Of a DNA stretch of 64,000 nt, positions 61,447 to 64,000 are shown piece after piece. Under the pieces are notes generated by a model. The model made no database searches. It was not told the origin of the DNA and saw nothing but the letters and a program-made list of their open reading frames with translations. Position 1 is the first letter of the stretch. Each line of letters starts with the position of its first letter. Source of the stretch: Treponema sp. UBA1793 (GTDB lineage: Bacteria > Spirochaetota > Spirochaetia > Treponematales > Treponemataceae); NCBI GenBank assembly GCA_002314445.1, contig DCFX01000052.1:46697-110696 (forward strand), read 5' to 3'. Made by a program: the position numbers and the translations under genes.

Positions 61447-62433
61447 TCAGTCAGCTTGCCGCTTATTGTATTTCAGGTATGCATCCCATGTCGATTTTAC
61501 GAGCGTATCAACATCGGAGTACTGTGCTTTCCAGCCCAGCTTTTCATATGCAAATTTTGCCGATGCTACAAGTTCAGCGGGATCGCCCGCCCTTCGTTCA
61601 GCATAATCGGCAGGAATCGGTTGTCCGGTAATACGGCGGGCAGCGTCGACAATCTCTTTTACTGTCGTACCTGTTTCGCTTCCGAGATTAACCGTGAGGC
61701 TCTGATTGTTTTTTACAATATAATCAAGAGCTTTGACGTGAGCGACGGCAAGGTCTGCAACGTGAACATAGTCGCGGATACAGGTACCGTCGCGGGTATC
61801 ATAATCAGTCCCGAAAATCTTAAGTTTTTCGCGCATACCGCACGCGACTTCCATAATCACGGGAAGCAGGTTTGCGGGATTCTGTTCAAGGCCGTAAAGA
61901 ACGCCTTCGGGATCGTATCCGGCTGCATTAAAATAGCGAAGGGCCGCAAATTTGAGTCCCTTAAGTTTTTCATACCAGGCCATGAACTGCTCGATTGAAA
62001 GTTTTGTATAGCCGTAGTAATTTTCCGGATTTTTCGGATGATTTTCATCTATAGGAAGGTACTGAGGTTCGCCAAAAACCGCAGCAGATGAGGAAAACAC
62101 CATATATTTGCAGTTATGATTTACAGCAGAGTTCAGGATGTTAAGTGTTCCGCTGATATTATTGACAGAGTATTTTTCCGGATAGATCATTGACTCACCG
62201 GCAGCTTTGAACGCAGCAAGGTGAATGAACGCGTCGAATCCCTGCGAAAATGCGGCATCAAGGTCTGCAGGAATAAGAATATTTCCGTAGATAAATCCAT
62301 TTTTCCTGAATAAATTCTGGCGCAGCCCGCTTGAAAGATTATCAAACACAGTTACTGTATGGCTCTGCTTCATAAGTTCTTTTACAACATGACTGCCGAT
62401 ATATCCGGCTCCGCCGATTACCAAAACCTTCAT
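61447..62433 (-). CDS. galE: UDP-glucose 4-epimerase
   Basis: 328 residues. NAD-binding start MKVLVIGGAGYIGSHVVKEL, DNLSSG, the catalytic Ser in FSSSAAVFGEP, the YxxxK pair in YYGYTKLSIEQ, and RDYVHVADLA are intact. It interconverts UDP-glucose and UDP-galactose for surface glycans and galactose use. I start at 62433 with GGAGG upstream; the frame is open to 62565 but overlaps the next gene and lacks family sequence. Confidence 0.95.
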   Translation of the reverse strand: MKVLVIGGAGYIGSHVVKELMKQSHTVTVFDNLSSGLRQNLFRKNGFIYGNILIPADLDAAFSQGFDAFIHLAAFKAAGESMIYPEKYSVNNISGTLNILNSAVNHNCKYMVFSSSAAVFGEPQYLPIDENHPKNPENYYGYTKLSIEQFMAWYEKLKGLKFAALRYFNAAGYDPEGVLYGLEQNPANLLPVIMEVACGMREKLKIFGTDYDTRDGTCIRDYVHVADLAVAHVKALDYIVKNNQSLTVNLGSETGTTVKEIVDAARRITGQPIPADYAERRAGDPAELVASAKFAYEKLGWKAQYSDVDTLVKSTWDAYLKYNKRQAD

Positions 62434-62527
62434 CTTAGACCTCCATAATTTCATACACCGCGCAACCGTTTGCGCATTTTTATTATATTTCAATCCTGTT
62501 CTTACTGCAACATGATTCCGATGCCCC

Positions 62528-64000
62528 TCACTGAATTTTCTCAGCAGAGGCTTCCCATTCCTCATTCAACTCCGCAAGCTGTTTTTCAAGGCCCGCAATC
62601 TGATTCTGTATTCTGCGGCAGTTTTCTCCGCTGCAGTACACTTCAGGCCTTGCCATTTTATCTTCCAGTTCTTTTTTCTGTTTTTCAGTCTCATCTATCT
62701 GCTGTTCAAGACGTTCCACGTCTTTTTCCAGCCTGCGGCGTTCGGCTTTCTGTTTTTTTTCTTCTTCCCATGAAAGCTGGCCGGAACTTTTCATTTCCTC
62801 AGCGTCAGAATCTGCCTGTTCGATCCTGACGGCTGCCGCGGTGTTCCCGCTCATACTGAATTCACCGACAGTACCAGCCAGCTCCGCCGCAAGTCTTTCC
62901 TGATAATACTTATAATCGCCGGAAAAATTCCGGTAGTGTCCGGGAGTCAGTTCAAGCACGCGCGTTGCAAGTCCTTCGATAAATCCTCGGTCATGGCTTA
63001 CGAATACGACCGTACCGCCAAAATCCATAAGCGCATTCATGAGGACGTCTTTTGAATGCATATCGAGATGGTTCGTCGGCTCATCAAGAATGAGCAGATT
63101 TATCGGGCGCAGCAGCAGCTGAAGGAGTGCAACGCGGCTTTTTTCACCACCGGAAAGGACATTTAGACTTTTGAATACATCGTCGCCTCGGAACAAAAAG
63201 GCACCAAGCATATCGCGTACTTTCGGAATAAGTTCAAGCGGCGCAATGTTTTCTATATAATCCAGAATACTTTGATCTCCCGTAATAGTTTCCGCATTGT
63301 CCTGTGAGAAATAACCTGTTTTTACCCCGGCTCCCGGGATAATCCCGCCGGTAAAGTCTGTATCTACACCTGCAATGATGCGCAGCAAAGTTGATTTACC
63401 TGCGCCGTTATGACCGGCAACAACAAGCCGTTCGCCGTTTTCGAGCGTAAGGTCCAGATTGTCTATGACGTTGCGGCTTCCGTCATAACTTTTCGTAATA
63501 CCGTTCATGCGCAGCACAAGTTTGCCCGCATGAGGTGCAGGAGGAAACGTAAAATGAATCTGTTTAAGCGATTCAGGTATCTCTATGCGCACAATCTTGT
63601 CGAGTTGTTTCTGCCTGTCCTGCGCCTGCGCGGCTTTCGTAGCTTTCGCACCGAATCTGTTTATAAAATCTTCCAGATGCTGGATTTCCTGCTGCTGCTG
63701 TTCATAAGCTGCAATAAGCGTCTTAAGTTCGACTTTACGAATTTCCTCATAATGGGTAAAGTTTCCCGCGTAATGCTTAAGGTCTCCGTTGAACAGCTCA
63801 TATACTTCGTTTATGGTTACGTCGAGAAAATAACGGTCATGGCTTACAAGTAAAAAGCCGCCCTTATATGTCTGGAGAAACTGTTCAAGCCATGTACGCG
63901 CATCGATATCAAGATAGTTTGTCGGCTCATCAAGAAGAAGAATATCAGGCTGCTGCATAAGGACTTTCGCAAGCGCAATGCGCATCTGCCAGCCGCCGGA
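62528..64000 (-). CDS. ABC-F family ATPase, 5' end cut by window
   Basis: 490 visible residues plus stop; the reading frame enters at the right edge in the first ABC signature (SGGWQMRIALAKVLMQQPD), so roughly the first 150 residues are missing. After the first Walker B (ILLLDEPTNYLD) and His switch (LLVSHDRYF) comes the P-site linker (about 50-130 of the visible part), then a second cassette with Walker A AGHNGAGKST, LSGGEKSRVALLQLLL, ILDEPTNHLDMHS and VFVSHDRGF. A C-terminal Glu/Lys-rich coiled coil ends it. No membrane segments: ABC-F proteins act on ribosomes in translation or antibiotic protection. Subfamily (Uup, EttA or other) is not certain; the coiled coil favours Uup-like. Confidence 0.92.
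   Translation of the reverse strand, partial: SGGWQMRIALAKVLMQQPDILLLDEPTNYLDIDARTWLEQFLQTYKGGFLLVSHDRYFLDVTINEVYELFNGDLKHYAGNFTHYEEIRKVELKTLIAAYEQQQQEIQHLEDFINRFGAKATKAAQAQDRQKQLDKIVRIEIPESLKQIHFTFPPAPHAGKLVLRMNGITKSYDGSRNVIDNLDLTLENGERLVVAGHNGAGKSTLLRIIAGVDTDFTGGIIPGAGVKTGYFSQDNAETITGDQSILDYIENIAPLELIPKVRDMLGAFLFRGDDVFKSLNVLSGGEKSRVALLQLLLRPINLLILDEPTNHLDMHSKDVLMNALMDFGGTVVFVSHDRGFIEGLATRVLELTPGHYRNFSGDYKYYQERLAAELAGTVGEFSMSGNTAAAVRIEQADSDAEEMKSSGQLSWEEEKKQKAERRRLEKDVERLEQQIDETEKQKKELEDKMARPEVYCSGENCRRIQNQIAGLEKQLAELNEEWEASAEKIQ

Noticed and set aside
1..64000. Replication origin, rRNA or phage region
   Set aside because: No DnaA-box cluster with dnaA/dnaN, no rRNA sequence and no phage structural or integrase genes were recognised.

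Overview
The window reads as chromosomal DNA of a saccharolytic spirochaete, most likely Treponema or a close relative. I infer this from gene content: an HU-domain membrane protein, a PD-(D/E)XK (Rpn/PDDEXK_2) putative transposase, beta-barrel outer-membrane proteins ending in Trp-Phe, LplB/C-type oligosaccharide transporters and many two-component systems. No rRNA, tRNA or CRISPR array was found. Both window edges cut a gene: a sensor kinase on the left and an ABC-F ATPase on the right.

Layout. 0-11 kb: a CHASE3/PAS/GAF histidine kinase with an HD-GYP response regulator, a DinB-like protein, a rhodanese, a 14-TM MFS exporter, ilvC, a second HD-GYP protein, HU, an HU-transmembrane-LysM-like fusion and a TSCPD protein. 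11-15.4 kb: pckG, a hicB-hicA toxin-antitoxin pair and an unusual Gfo/Idh/MocA-RNase HI fusion. 15.4-23.6 kb: a YesM/YesN two-component system divergent from an ABC sugar importer with a GH31 alpha-xylosidase. 23.6-39.9 kb: a xylan-utilisation region with a soluble LacI-like sensor kinase, two ABC importers, a NarL-type regulator, GH43, GH8 and GH10 in one operon, and a divergent GH3 xylosidase. 40-45.7 kb: a putative nuclease/transposase, a lipoprotein, and two divergent outer-membrane-protein paralogues around a serine recombinase. 45.7-64 kb: RelA/SpoT homologue, two small unknown genes, argG, a TetR regulator with a CE1-like esterase, a fourth ABC sugar importer, an amidohydrolase, murE, ddl, an M20 peptidase, galE and an ABC-F protein.

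The strongest candidate for an undescribed system is the outer-membrane locus at 42.2-45.7 kb. Two divergent barrel genes carry a 37-bp inverted repeat (36/37 identical) spanning their ribosome-binding sites and first codons, and the roughly 1 kb between the copies encodes a Hin/Pin-type serine recombinase. One side has a strong promoter; the other has no clear promoter and a hairpin that hides the Shine-Dalgarno. This looks like an invertible promoter cassette that chooses which porin is expressed.

Other recurring patterns. Many genes, mostly regulators, have a -10 box placed 6-7 nt before the ATG and no separate Shine-Dalgarno leader, suggesting leaderless mRNAs. All four ABC importers have a strong hairpin between the binding-protein gene and the first permease gene. 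Hairpins with unrelated stems but a shared hexaloop (A-N-S-G-A-Y) cluster at 49.0 and 60.1 kb. Two xylo-oligosaccharide importers share a nearly identical upstream module.
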